Shown: piece after piece, positions 30,389 to 37,846 of the stretch
How the letters are laid out: the number at the start of each line of letters is the position of its first letter
Position numbering within the stretch: the stretch's first letter is position 1
DNA from: a virus
Length of the DNA stretch: 59,445 bases
Direction: 5' to 3' (one strand)
Virus record (IMG/VR): IMGVR_UViG_3300017727_000011
Location: 1-59,445 of that record
Translations under genes and position numbers: made by a program
Notes under the pieces: generated by a model
Databases searched by the model: none
The model's input: only the letters and a program-made list of their open reading frames with translations
Told to the model about the DNA's origin: nothing

Positions 30389-30587
30389 CTTGTTTGCTTT
30401 CTGATAATTCTTTTTTTACTTGCATGTGTTTTAAATAATAAGTTGCCGCTTTTGTAATATCTTCATGAAGCATCGGTAGATTACCAATGTCTAATTCAAC
30501 AGGATTACCTATCTCATTATTAACTTTTGTTACTTCGTCTCTTGTTAAACTTACTAATAGTTTTCCGTCTTGATAAATTATTCTCAT
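30381..30587 (-). CDS. Small hypothetical protein between helicase and polymerase
   Basis: 68 residues: two strands (MRIIYQDGKLLVSLTRDEV), then VELDIGNLPMLHEDITKAAT and a helical charged end. It overlaps both the helicase stop (4 nt) and the polymerase start (8 nt), so it is part of the replication operon. Not recognised. Confidence 0.55.
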   Translation of the reverse strand: MRIIYQDGKLLVSLTRDEVTKVNNEIGNPVELDIGNLPMLHEDITKAATYYLKHMQVKKELSESKQDE

Positions 30588-32119
30588 TGAAATATCTCCG
30601 TAAATTCTCTACTGCCTTCGGCTCTAATAATGTGTAATGATTTTTTTGCTCTTGTTGCTCCCACGTAAAATACTCTCCTTTCGCTATCAATGTTCGATAG
30701 CAGTTTATCTTCTGTCTTCTTTGACAGATCTGTTAATAACATCACATGATCAGCTTCTCCACCTTTTGATCCGTGAATCGTGCTGAGTTTTATTCGAGGC
30801 GGAGTTGTCAGCATTGTTTCATCTTTTTGTAGCATCGTCTTTACATACAAAGATTTATTCTCACTTACTTTATCAAGGGCATGATGCCAAGGATAATTTG
30901 CATGAGCTACTAAACCGTGATTTTGTTGTAAGTCTTTCATTGAAAACATTTGTCCCGGAAGAACTTGAATGTTTAAAGTTTTATGTCCTCGCTTAACACG
31001 ATTACCAACAGACATATAATAATACAAATCTTTAACATCAGAAAATTCTACATCTTGACCTGTGCGAAGTTTTTCCCATGTTTCAATTGCTTTTAAAAGT
31101 TTGGAACTGACACTTGGTTGATTACCTCGAATAAAGTGATGTCCAAATTGTTTTAAGTCGTGTTCTATATTATCTAATAAATAATTAGCACGAGCTAAGA
31201 TAAGCCACTCGCCATGATCAAAACTACTTGCATTGAGTTTATAAGCATAGGATTGCGTAAAACCTCGATACTTTCTAGGTTTCCAAAGCTTTTGTTTTCG
31301 ATGTTGGATTCTTTGGACTAAACGATCTGCTACTTCATGATTTGTTTGCGGTACACGATATGATTGATTTAACACTTCTGTTTCCCAATCAAGATCAACC
31401 AAACGACCACTATCAGCTCCCGCCCAATCGAAGATAGCTTGATCATCATCTCCCGCTACATAGACTCGTGTGGCGTGAGCCATGATCTTGTTAATCACGT
31501 TCCACTGTAACCACGACAAGTCTTGTGCTTCATCAACAATTAATACTTCTAACTTTGGCGATGTCCCGATCTGTACAAAATCCATAAGCATGTCCGTATA
31601 ATCTTTCACGTTCATGGTTTCTTTGTACTTAATCAATGATTCAATGACGTACTTTGTTTTAAAAAAGCCACCATCAATACGACCAAAGCGATTGTATTCA
31701 TCTTCTAATGTAGTTCCCCTCGCTCTGGATAAATCATAGACACGAAGATGTTCATTATTGTGTACAGATACGCCAACTTCATCAGCTGAAGTGACATTGA
31801 GGAGGGGAACTTTTATTACCTCAGCCAATTCTCGATAGTGCTGAGGTGTCATAACTTCATCGGAGTTATAATTTAAATTTTTAAAAACAAAACTATGAAT
31901 AGTGCGAAACCAAATTAATTCTTTTTTGGTAAGATTAAATTTATTACCAGCTCGTTCCACTGCTTCTTGAGCCGCTTTGCGTGTAAAAGCAAGATAGGCA
32001 ATTCGATCAGGTGGAACGCCCCTAGCTAATTCTTCTTCAACAATAGATAATAACCTTGTTGTTTTTCCTGTACCAGGAGGTCCGAAAATTATTTTTTTAG
32101 ACAATGTGACAGTCTCCAT
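30584..32119 (-). CDS. Superfamily I DNA helicase (UvrD/Rep-like)
   Basis: 511 residues with the SF1 motif series: GPPGTGKTT (I), IAYLAFTRKAAQEA (Ia), LIVDEAQDLSWLQW (II), VAGDDDQAIFDWAGAD (III), LNQSYRVPQTN (IV), LSTIHGSKGGEADHVMLLTD (V) and RRVFYVGATRAKKSLHII (VI). A 3'-5' unwinding activity is expected from the family. It lies between a PD-(D/E)XK nuclease and the polymerase, overlapping the nuclease by 23 nt, and is the likely replicative or recombination helicase, as no DnaB-type helicase is seen. Confidence 0.88.
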   Translation of the reverse strand: METVTLSKKIIFGPPGTGKTTRLLSIVEEELARGVPPDRIAYLAFTRKAAQEAVERAGNKFNLTKKELIWFRTIHSFVFKNLNYNSDEVMTPQHYRELAEVIKVPLLNVTSADEVGVSVHNNEHLRVYDLSRARGTTLEDEYNRFGRIDGGFFKTKYVIESLIKYKETMNVKDYTDMLMDFVQIGTSPKLEVLIVDEAQDLSWLQWNVINKIMAHATRVYVAGDDDQAIFDWAGADSGRLVDLDWETEVLNQSYRVPQTNHEVADRLVQRIQHRKQKLWKPRKYRGFTQSYAYKLNASSFDHGEWLILARANYLLDNIEHDLKQFGHHFIRGNQPSVSSKLLKAIETWEKLRTGQDVEFSDVKDLYYYMSVGNRVKRGHKTLNIQVLPGQMFSMKDLQQNHGLVAHANYPWHHALDKVSENKSLYVKTMLQKDETMLTTPPRIKLSTIHGSKGGEADHVMLLTDLSKKTEDKLLSNIDSERRVFYVGATRAKKSLHIIRAEGSREFTEIFQ

Positions 32120-32393
32120 TTTCTGTGACGTAAATAAATTTAACGCCTAATTTTTTTTGTTCATCTGACTTCTTGGAATAAATACGTCTACCCCTGTGTC
32201 GAGATACTTTAACTTTATCAGAATAATATCGTTCTGTCTTAACATCGAAGAGATGCACTGATCCCTGACGAAACCCAATGATATCTACAGGACCAATTTT
32301 ATAAATATTATCAAAGGGAATGTAGCCATGTTCAGCTAACCATACCAAAGCAAATTGATGGGAGATCATTCCTTTCAAATGTTGTTTATACAT
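32097..32393 (-). CDS. PD-(D/E)XK family nuclease (Holliday-junction-resolvase-like fold)
   Basis: 98 residues: an N-terminal helix with QFALVWLAEHGYIPFDNI, then GPVDIIGFRQGSVHLFDVKT (Asp, then D-x-K as the D...(D/E)xK set) and a strand KFIYVTENGDC. This is the compact resolvase-like or phage endonuclease pattern. It is encoded with the helicase, so a role in recombination or branch cutting is likely. Confidence 0.65.
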   Translation of the reverse strand: MYKQHLKGMISHQFALVWLAEHGYIPFDNIYKIGPVDIIGFRQGSVHLFDVKTERYYSDKVKVSRHRGRRIYSKKSDEQKKLGVKFIYVTENGDCHIV

Positions 32394-32574
32394 TGTCTCT
32401 TTTCTTACTTAATTGAATTGCACTTTCTAAAACTAAAGCTTGAGCATTAGTAAAATAATTTCTACCTAATAATTTTTCAGCAAGTTCTCTTGCACGTTTT
32501 CTTTTGGCTCGTTCCAATTTATATTTTACAGAACCTCTGTGATCAAAATGTTCATAAGTTGGTTTATGTTTCAT
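32386..32574 (-). CDS. Small basic hypothetical protein
   Basis: 62 residues, basic helix (SVKYKLERAKRKRARELAEK) then NYFTNAQALVLESAIQLSKK. Overlaps its neighbours by 8 and 11 nt in the replication operon. A DNA-binding accessory role is a guess. Confidence 0.5.
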   Translation of the reverse strand: MKHKPTYEHFDHRGSVKYKLERAKRKRARELAEKLLGRNYFTNAQALVLESAIQLSKKRDNV

Positions 32575-32821
32575 CCTTACTATCCTTTTTGTTTACATAT
32601 TGAGCAATGATTTTTCTTTCATAGTCTTCAAAAATAAGAGCTTGAATTTCTTGTTTTGATCTTGCAGTAAGATTTACTTCATCAAATTTTCTTTTAGTGT
32701 GATAATTGTTTTCGTCTGAAATTATTATTTCTGCCTCCAACTTAATGAGTTTAATATTAAAATTTAAACAATGATTAGTTCCTTTAAACATTGTTCCCCA
32801 TAATTTAGGTCCTTTTTTCAC
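32564..32821 (-). CDS. Hypothetical protein with GTG start
   Basis: 85 residues. The start is a GTG overlapping the primase stop (GTGA) with GGAGG 8 nt upstream, a better fit than the internal ATG. Beta-rich N-terminus (HCLNFNIKLIKLEAEIIISD) and helical acidic end. Not recognised. Confidence 0.5.
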   Translation of the reverse strand: MKKGPKLWGTMFKGTNHCLNFNIKLIKLEAEIIISDENNYHTKRKFDEVNLTARSKQEIQALIFEDYERKIIAQYVNKKDSKDET

Positions 32822-34371
32822 AACAACGCCTCCGAACCGTCATCCATATCAGGTACAGAAAAACTTGTTTGTTGTAATCTTTCATAAGGCACCATCCAAA
32901 CAAATTCTGTTTTACCATTAATAGATAATCGGTGATGCCCACCACTTCTCTTTAACTTAATGTGAGCAGACATTTCTGTTGTAGACATGCCTTTAAATTT
33001 TTTCTTTTCTTCCACATAATTTATTAAAAATTCCATTTTAAAATATGCTTTTGTTTGTTCACTCTTTTCATCTTTTTCAAAAAGAACATTTCCTAGTTTT
33101 ATCTGTTCTCTTGTATCAGCGACAGGAGTTTCATCTAAAAAAGAATTTAATAAATTATCAAATCTTCCAACCTTTGTTATCTCTCTTGGCATTTCAATAA
33201 CTTGTACTTTAGAAAGTAATTCATTTAACAATCGTATCCATTTCTTTTGAGGCATGGGTTCTGGAAAAGGAATAATGTTAATTTCATCAATACACCTTTT
33301 TAAAAACAAACTTTGTGAAAATAATTCATCTGTATTTAATGCAATAGGTTTTCCATCAATGTTCATAAACCATATAGAATCATCTGATTGATATTTTCTT
33401 AGATCAGATAATTGTGAAGCATAGTCTTCACCAATACCAAATTGTCGAACAGAACATTCTGTAGAATTACAATGATTACACATGGGAGGCACTTTACATT
33501 TATATTGATACTCTTGTTTTTTGTGTTGGTTAATTGTCTTCATTACCTGTGAACTACTCAGGGGTGGTTGCATAAAGTCTCTATTAAACTCATCAATTTT
33601 TTGTGACCATACGTTCTCATCATTCCATTTCTTCTTCGCATAGACAGCATATTGATATAGAGCTTCATCACGACCACCCTCTGGTATTCCCAAAGTCATC
33701 ATAGTTTGTAGACAAGGAGGCCCATCGCTAAGGGGAGTATCGCTAGTATTTTTTTCCTTAGCTTTCAGCTTTGAGAATTTTTTTGGATCAACGGCAACTT
33801 CATCATAATAATCTAAAAATTGAGAAAGCTTCAGTGCATTGCCGTCTTCATCATATGCATATCGCATAGAGTTTTCACCTTCAAAGTAAGGTAAGTTTAA
33901 AAAGTTTCCTGTATCACCTCTATCAGTTCTAATTTCAATTTGTTTAGGAAAAATTTCACTAGAGGCATAACCAAGTAACGATGCAAATTCTTGTAATTTT
34001 TTTCTCATCATTACTGCTGGTATAAAATCAGTTGTAAATAAAAATAAATGGCATCCCCCAGATTTAGACCTAAAAACTGTAAGAGGTATCTTTTTTTCTT
34101 TCAGTGATAGTGAGATTTTCTTGTGATCGAGAGGGTAAACGTCGACATCAATACAACCCCACTTGCACTTACTATCATCATTAATAGGAATAACTCCGAG
34201 AGATGCTCCCTCTCCTTTCAAATGCTTTTGCCAATTTACATCGGTGATAGGTTCTTGAACAACCTTACCCGTACCTTTGACTTTATTTTTATCAGATACT
34301 TCACCTGAAATAATAAAGATTCCATAGGCACGATTAAGACCTTCAAATATTTGTTTAAACTTATCGATCAT
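32818..34371 (-). CDS. Archaeo-eukaryotic-type primase (TOTE/PrimPol-like)
   Basis: 517 residues from ATG 34371 (a TTG at 34380 is the alternative). The AEP core shows CIDVDVY (D75-x-D77, metal ligands), TVFRSKSGGCHLFLF (the SxH-like motif with H108) and EIFPKQIEIR, as in the primase module of TOTE-type systems. A PriCT-like helical part (GRDEALYQYAVYAKKKW, SSSQVMKTINQHKKQ) is followed by a Cys cluster (CKVPPMCNHCNSTEC) that may bind zinc, and a long C-terminal domain. It would prime DNA synthesis for the family A polymerase. Confidence 0.7.
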   Translation of the reverse strand: MIDKFKQIFEGLNRAYGIFIISGEVSDKNKVKGTGKVVQEPITDVNWQKHLKGEGASLGVIPINDDSKCKWGCIDVDVYPLDHKKISLSLKEKKIPLTVFRSKSGGCHLFLFTTDFIPAVMMRKKLQEFASLLGYASSEIFPKQIEIRTDRGDTGNFLNLPYFEGENSMRYAYDEDGNALKLSQFLDYYDEVAVDPKKFSKLKAKEKNTSDTPLSDGPPCLQTMMTLGIPEGGRDEALYQYAVYAKKKWNDENVWSQKIDEFNRDFMQPPLSSSQVMKTINQHKKQEYQYKCKVPPMCNHCNSTECSVRQFGIGEDYASQLSDLRKYQSDDSIWFMNIDGKPIALNTDELFSQSLFLKRCIDEINIIPFPEPMPQKKWIRLLNELLSKVQVIEMPREITKVGRFDNLLNSFLDETPVADTREQIKLGNVLFEKDEKSEQTKAYFKMEFLINYVEEKKKFKGMSTTEMSAHIKLKRSGGHHRLSINGKTEFVWMVPYERLQQTSFSVPDMDDGSEALL

Positions 34372-34383
34372 GTAGGGCAATTA

Positions 34384-34423
34384 GGGGCGGGGAAGAAAGG
34401 AGAGAATAAGAAGAAACCGCCCC
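34384..34423 (-). other. GC-rich inverted repeat before the primase
   Basis: GGGGCGG (34417-34423 on minus) pairs with CCGCCCC (34384-34390); the 26-nt loop is almost all pyrimidine. It lies between the previous stop and the primase start, 10-20 nt before the start codon, and no ribosome site is visible there. A partial terminator or translation control element is possible; no U-tract follows. Confidence 0.5.
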
Positions 34424-34431
34424 CAAACTTT

Positions 34432-35247
34432 TTATATCATACCTGAGTCTTCATTGTCACTATTTGTTTCTGCCACTTCTACTTCAGGTTTGACTACTAC
34501 ATCACCTTTTGTAACAGATTGTGAGAATACTTTAGCGTCCTGTAAGACTTCAACATCTTTAACAGAATCTTCTAAAGATATATCCCAAACTGCCCAAGAC
34601 ATAGCATCCTTTTTTACAAGTTCACCTTTAAGCCTGTAAATGTATGCATAAGCGGGTGGTGTAAAAGGACCATTTTTACCTTCCATAACTTGTGATTTAA
34701 TCATGGTATTCAATAACTTTGCTTTCTTGAAATTTGTAGAAAACATAGATATTTGAGCGGGCTTCCATATTCCTTCTTCATCTTCAAATAACACAAAAAA
34801 GTTTCCATCAGTTCTTATATAAGTATCGGTCAATTCACCGTTTTCTATATAAACATCTTTTGACTCTACTTTTTTGGTCTTTGTTAAAATATCAGAAGAA
34901 GAATCATAGGCTCCTAAAAAACCACCACCTTTTTCAACTTCTTTCCAATGAGTATATTGTTTGATAAAAGCACAAGGAATAATTCTTATTCCCTCAGTCT
35001 TTTTCCAAACTTTCTGTGATATATTATGATAAATTTCAGCTTTTGATATTTCATCAGGAGCATCTTTAGCATTACCATGATATAATTTTAGTCTTGGTAG
35101 TTCTAAATCATTAGAACCAATATTTTGCGAACCATCTCCTGCGTTTTGTTCAAGAAATGAATCGATATTTAAAGTAGCTACTTCTGTATTTGCGTCTTTG
35201 GTAGCCACTGCACCCTTTTTCTTAGGTGTTGTTTTTCGTTTCGCCAT
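34432..35247 (-). CDS. Putative single-strand DNA-binding protein
   Basis: 271 residues: basic N-terminus (MAKRKTTPKKKGAVATKDAN), LELPRLKLYHGNAKDAPDEI, a beta-rich middle (DTYIRTDGNFFVLFEDEEGI) and an acidic C-terminal tail (ETNSDNEDSGMI). The acidic tail and place ahead of primase, helicase and polymerase are what one expects of a gp2.5-type SSB. I do not recognise an OB-fold signature with certainty, so this is a moderate call. Confidence 0.45.
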   Translation of the reverse strand: MAKRKTTPKKKGAVATKDANTEVATLNIDSFLEQNAGDGSQNIGSNDLELPRLKLYHGNAKDAPDEISKAEIYHNISQKVWKKTEGIRIIPCAFIKQYTHWKEVEKGGGFLGAYDSSSDILTKTKKVESKDVYIENGELTDTYIRTDGNFFVLFEDEEGIWKPAQISMFSTNFKKAKLLNTMIKSQVMEGKNGPFTPPAYAYIYRLKGELVKKDAMSWAVWDISLEDSVKDVEVLQDAKVFSQSVTKGDVVVKPEVEVAETNSDNEDSGMI

Positions 35248-35256
35248 ATTACCTCC

Positions 35257-35823
35257 TTAGGTTTTTGAAACTTTGGTTTTCTTGCCAATGTATAATCCAA
35301 AGAGGTCTTCTGGTATGCTAATACCCTTCTCTACGGCCTCTCTGCAAGTAGACTTCAGCGTGCCTGCGTGAATTGTTTCTGTATGTAATACAGGAAGTCC
35401 TTCAGCGTTAAGTTTTTCTTTAAGGGCAACTGCTTCAGCATCTTGTGTCTTATCAAATTGCACTGCAACCTGATTTTTAATAATAGTGCCAAGCCCTGCA
35501 TCTCTTAACCATTCATAGGCAGCAGATTTGTTAGCTTCACTAATATGAGCACGGATATCATTTACAATTGTTAATAGTAAACCATTATCTAATTTTAACT
35601 TAGATAAGCCAAGTTCATCCATGATTCCTGGTATTATTTCTTCCGATATCTTATCTCTAGATTTTTTCAAAGATTTAGTTTCACTTTCTTTCAATTCAAT
35701 CGCTTGATCATATTGAATAAGCTTTTTGACAGCCTCTGAAAGTGACTTTTGATCTTTTTCACTGGAGTTAAAATCCTGAAGGTCTTCTTCTAGTTGTGCT
35801 AGAATTTCAGATTGATTTTCCAT
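35257..35823 (-). CDS. Gp157-like coiled-coil early protein
   Basis: 188 residues from ATG 35823, which has AAAGGAGATG upstream. N-terminal helical half (LAQLEEDLQDFNSSEKDQKS, KESETKSLKKSRDKISEEII), then KLKLDNGLLLTIVNDIRAHI and a small C-terminal domain. It resembles the phage Gp157-type proteins that precede SSB and recombination genes, but this is a loose match. First minus-strand gene after the divergent promoter region. Confidence 0.5.
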   Translation of the reverse strand: MENQSEILAQLEEDLQDFNSSEKDQKSLSEAVKKLIQYDQAIELKESETKSLKKSRDKISEEIIPGIMDELGLSKLKLDNGLLLTIVNDIRAHISEANKSAAYEWLRDAGLGTIIKNQVAVQFDKTQDAEAVALKEKLNAEGLPVLHTETIHAGTLKSTCREAVEKGISIPEDLFGLYIGKKTKVSKT

Positions 35824-35843
35824 TTGAACATCTCCTTTATTAT

Positions 35844-35872
35844 AATATAGTGGGAGAATATGAAATTTGCAA
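35844..35872 (-). promoter_or_regulatory. Early minus-strand promoter, inside the SNF2 gene start
   Basis: TTGCAA (35867-35872), 17-nt spacer, TATATT (35844-35849), with TATAAT also overlapping at 35839-35845. The 36-nt gap between the divergent starts (35823 and 35860) means this promoter lies partly in the SNF2 coding region. It would drive the whole replication block. Confidence 0.5.
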
Positions 35873-37317
35873 GTGTTAATGAGTTTACCTTTAAAACTCA
35901 ACCATACCAACACCAATTAGATGCATTAAGTAAATCTCACAACAAAGATTACTATGCCTTTTTTATGGAAATGGGTACAGGTAAATCAAAGGTGTGTATA
36001 GATGATATGTGTATTGCGTATCAACAAAAAGAAATTAATTGTGGTATTGTTGTAGCCCCTAAAGGTGTGTATAGAAATTGGTCTCAATTAGAGATACCTA
36101 AACATATTAATGATGAAATTGATCATGATATTGTTGTTTGGTCTAATTCCACAAGTATGAAAAACAAAAAACAATTGAGAAAATTGTTTGAAAAGAATGA
36201 AAAATTAAAGTTTTTTGTAATTAATATTGAAGCATTTAGAACAAGAAAAGGTATTGAATTTACTAAAAAAGTGCTTCAGGAAAACAACTGTTTAATGGCA
36301 ATTGATGAAAGCACTGTGATTAAAAATCCTCAGGCTTTACAAACTAAAAACATTTTAAATTTAAGAAAACTAATTAAAAAAAGACGTTTGTTATCAGGTA
36401 TGCCTGTCACTAAATCACCCTTAGATTTATTTTCACAATGTCAATTTTTACATCCTAATGTTCTTGAATACGATAGTTATTATGCCTTTCGCTCCCGGTA
36501 CGCTATTTTACAAACAAGATCAACAGCCTCTCATAGTTTTCAACAAGTAGTAGATTATAAAAATTTAGATGAATTAAATAAAAAATTAGAAAAACATTCC
36601 TCAAGAGTTTTAAAAAAAGATTGTCTTGATTTACCTGATAAAGTTTATGTTAAAAGATTAGTTGAACTAACTCCTCAACAACAAAAAGCTTATGATGAAA
36701 TGAAGCGTGAAGCGATGACCATTATTAATGATGATCTCGTAAATGTTACAACTGTACTTGCACAGATAACAAAGCTTCAACAGATATGTTGTGGTTTTAT
36801 AATTGATTCTAACGGTGATCCTCAAACCATTGAGAACAATAGATACTCAGCTTTAATGGAAATATTAGAAGAAGCTGATGGACAAAAAGTAGTTATCTGG
36901 GCTAATTATCGTCATGACATCAAGAGTATTTTAAAACAAATACGATCTATTTATGGCTTTGAATCAGCCATGGGTTTTTATGGAGATACAAAAGATTCAG
37001 AAAGACAAGATATAGTCACTGAGTTTCAAGATCCTAATAGTAAATTGCAATATATAGTAGCAAATCCTCGTACAGCAGGGTATGGATTAACTCTTACAGA
37101 AAGTAATACAGTTGTCTATTTTAGTAATTCTTATGATTTAGAGATAAGAGTTCAATCAGAAGAAAGAGTCCATCGAATTGGTCAAACCAAAAAGTGTACT
37201 TACATTGATTTAGTCACAGAAAAAACTGTAGATGAAAAAATTATTAAATCTCTTCGCAAAAAAATAAATATATCATCTGAAGTAATGGGTGAAGAGCTCA
37301 AGTCGTGGTTAGTATAG
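35860..37317 (+). CDS. SNF2-family DNA helicase/translocase
   Basis: 485 residues, one of three plus-strand genes. Motifs: FMEMGTGKS (Walker A, 36-43), IVVAPKGVYRNW (Ia), LMAIDESTVIKNP (DExx box as DEST, 149-152), LSGMPVTKSPLDLF (III), VIWANYRHDIKSIL, NPRTAGYGLTLTESNTVVYF (V) and QSEERVHRIGQT (VI). SNF2-type phage helicases remodel or anneal DNA, as in UvsW/RadA-like roles. GGGAGA precedes the ATG. It diverges from the replication operon and is followed by an AT-rich hairpin. Confidence 0.9.
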   Translation: MKFASVNEFTFKTQPYQHQLDALSKSHNKDYYAFFMEMGTGKSKVCIDDMCIAYQQKEINCGIVVAPKGVYRNWSQLEIPKHINDEIDHDIVVWSNSTSMKNKKQLRKLFEKNEKLKFFVINIEAFRTRKGIEFTKKVLQENNCLMAIDESTVIKNPQALQTKNILNLRKLIKKRRLLSGMPVTKSPLDLFSQCQFLHPNVLEYDSYYAFRSRYAILQTRSTASHSFQQVVDYKNLDELNKKLEKHSSRVLKKDCLDLPDKVYVKRLVELTPQQQKAYDEMKREAMTIINDDLVNVTTVLAQITKLQQICCGFIIDSNGDPQTIENNRYSALMEILEEADGQKVVIWANYRHDIKSILKQIRSIYGFESAMGFYGDTKDSERQDIVTEFQDPNSKLQYIVANPRTAGYGLTLTESNTVVYFSNSYDLEIRVQSEERVHRIGQTKKCTYIDLVTEKTVDEKIIKSLRKKINISSEVMGEELKSWLV

Positions 37318-37395
37318 GGTAACAACAGTTAATATTACTATTTAAAAAATAGTGATTTTTTGCCTTATATACACATACAATAAGTTGCTACCCTA
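37315..37395. repeat. Inverted repeat around the SNF2 terminator
   Basis: TAGGGTAACAAC (37315-37326) and GTTGCTACCCTA (37384-37395) match at 11 of 12 positions in inverted orientation, enclosing the smaller hairpin at 37337-37353. The outer arms would put the SNF2 stop codon at the base of a large stem. Confidence 0.55.
37337..37362 (+). terminator. Likely terminator after the SNF2 gene
   Basis: ACTATTT (37337-37343) pairs with AAATAGT (37347-37353), followed by GATTTTTTG. The stem is A/T only, so weak, but U-tract and position just after the stop fit. Confidence 0.5.
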
Positions 37396-37471
37396 TGGGA
37401 TATATTTAATCATAGCTGTTATGCAAAAACAACAATAAAATTTTAATAAAAAATAAAATAAGTATTTACTT

Positions 37472-37639
37472 ATGTTGAATATTTTAAAATCATTTGGAAA
37501 CTTTTTTACGTTAGAGCCTGACGCAGATAAGGCGTTGAAAGAGTTTATAAAAGCTGAATATAAAAAAGATTGGTTAGCTGCATACAAACATTATAAAGCA
37601 GAAGGTACATTACCTAGCTATATGAGAAGAACTTTATAA
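37472..37639 (+). CDS. 55-residue plus-strand protein
   Basis: MLNILKSFGNFFTLEPDADK then ALKEFIKAEYKKDWLAAYKH and YKAEGTLPSYMRRTL: helical, basic, well-formed. It runs towards the minus-strand structural block and overlaps the last minus gene by 6 nt. The upstream 150 nt are AT-rich without a clear ribosome site. Likely real from its composition; function unknown. Confidence 0.5.
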   Translation: MLNILKSFGNFFTLEPDADKALKEFIKAEYKKDWLAAYKHYKAEGTLPSYMRRTL

Positions 37640-37846
37640 AACATCCTCCAATACTCCAGCTTGGACACAAGTAAAATTAATTTCTACAGTGTCTAAGTCT
37701 TGGAGATCTTTTGTTACTAAACTATAATATTCATTACATTGTTCGTAATTTGGAAAATCTACTTCGGAAACCATTCTTAAACATTTTTGATCTACTCCTA
37801 AACCAATACACACCCAACCTATTAAAAAAAATTTTAAACTAGCCAA
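37634..37846 (-). CDS. Small secreted or membrane-anchored protein (TTG start)
   Basis: 70 residues from TTG 37846, which overlaps the stop of the 1159-residue gene (TTGGCTAG). An N-terminal hydrophobic segment (LKFFLIGWVCIGLG) is followed by a short polar domain with three Cys (QKCLRMVSEVDFPNYEQCNE, FTCVQAG), consistent with a small exported disulfide protein. Start is uncertain; no strong ribosome site. Confidence 0.45.
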   Translation of the reverse strand: MASLKFFLIGWVCIGLGVDQKCLRMVSEVDFPNYEQCNEYYSLVTKDLQDLDTVEINFTCVQAGVLEDVL

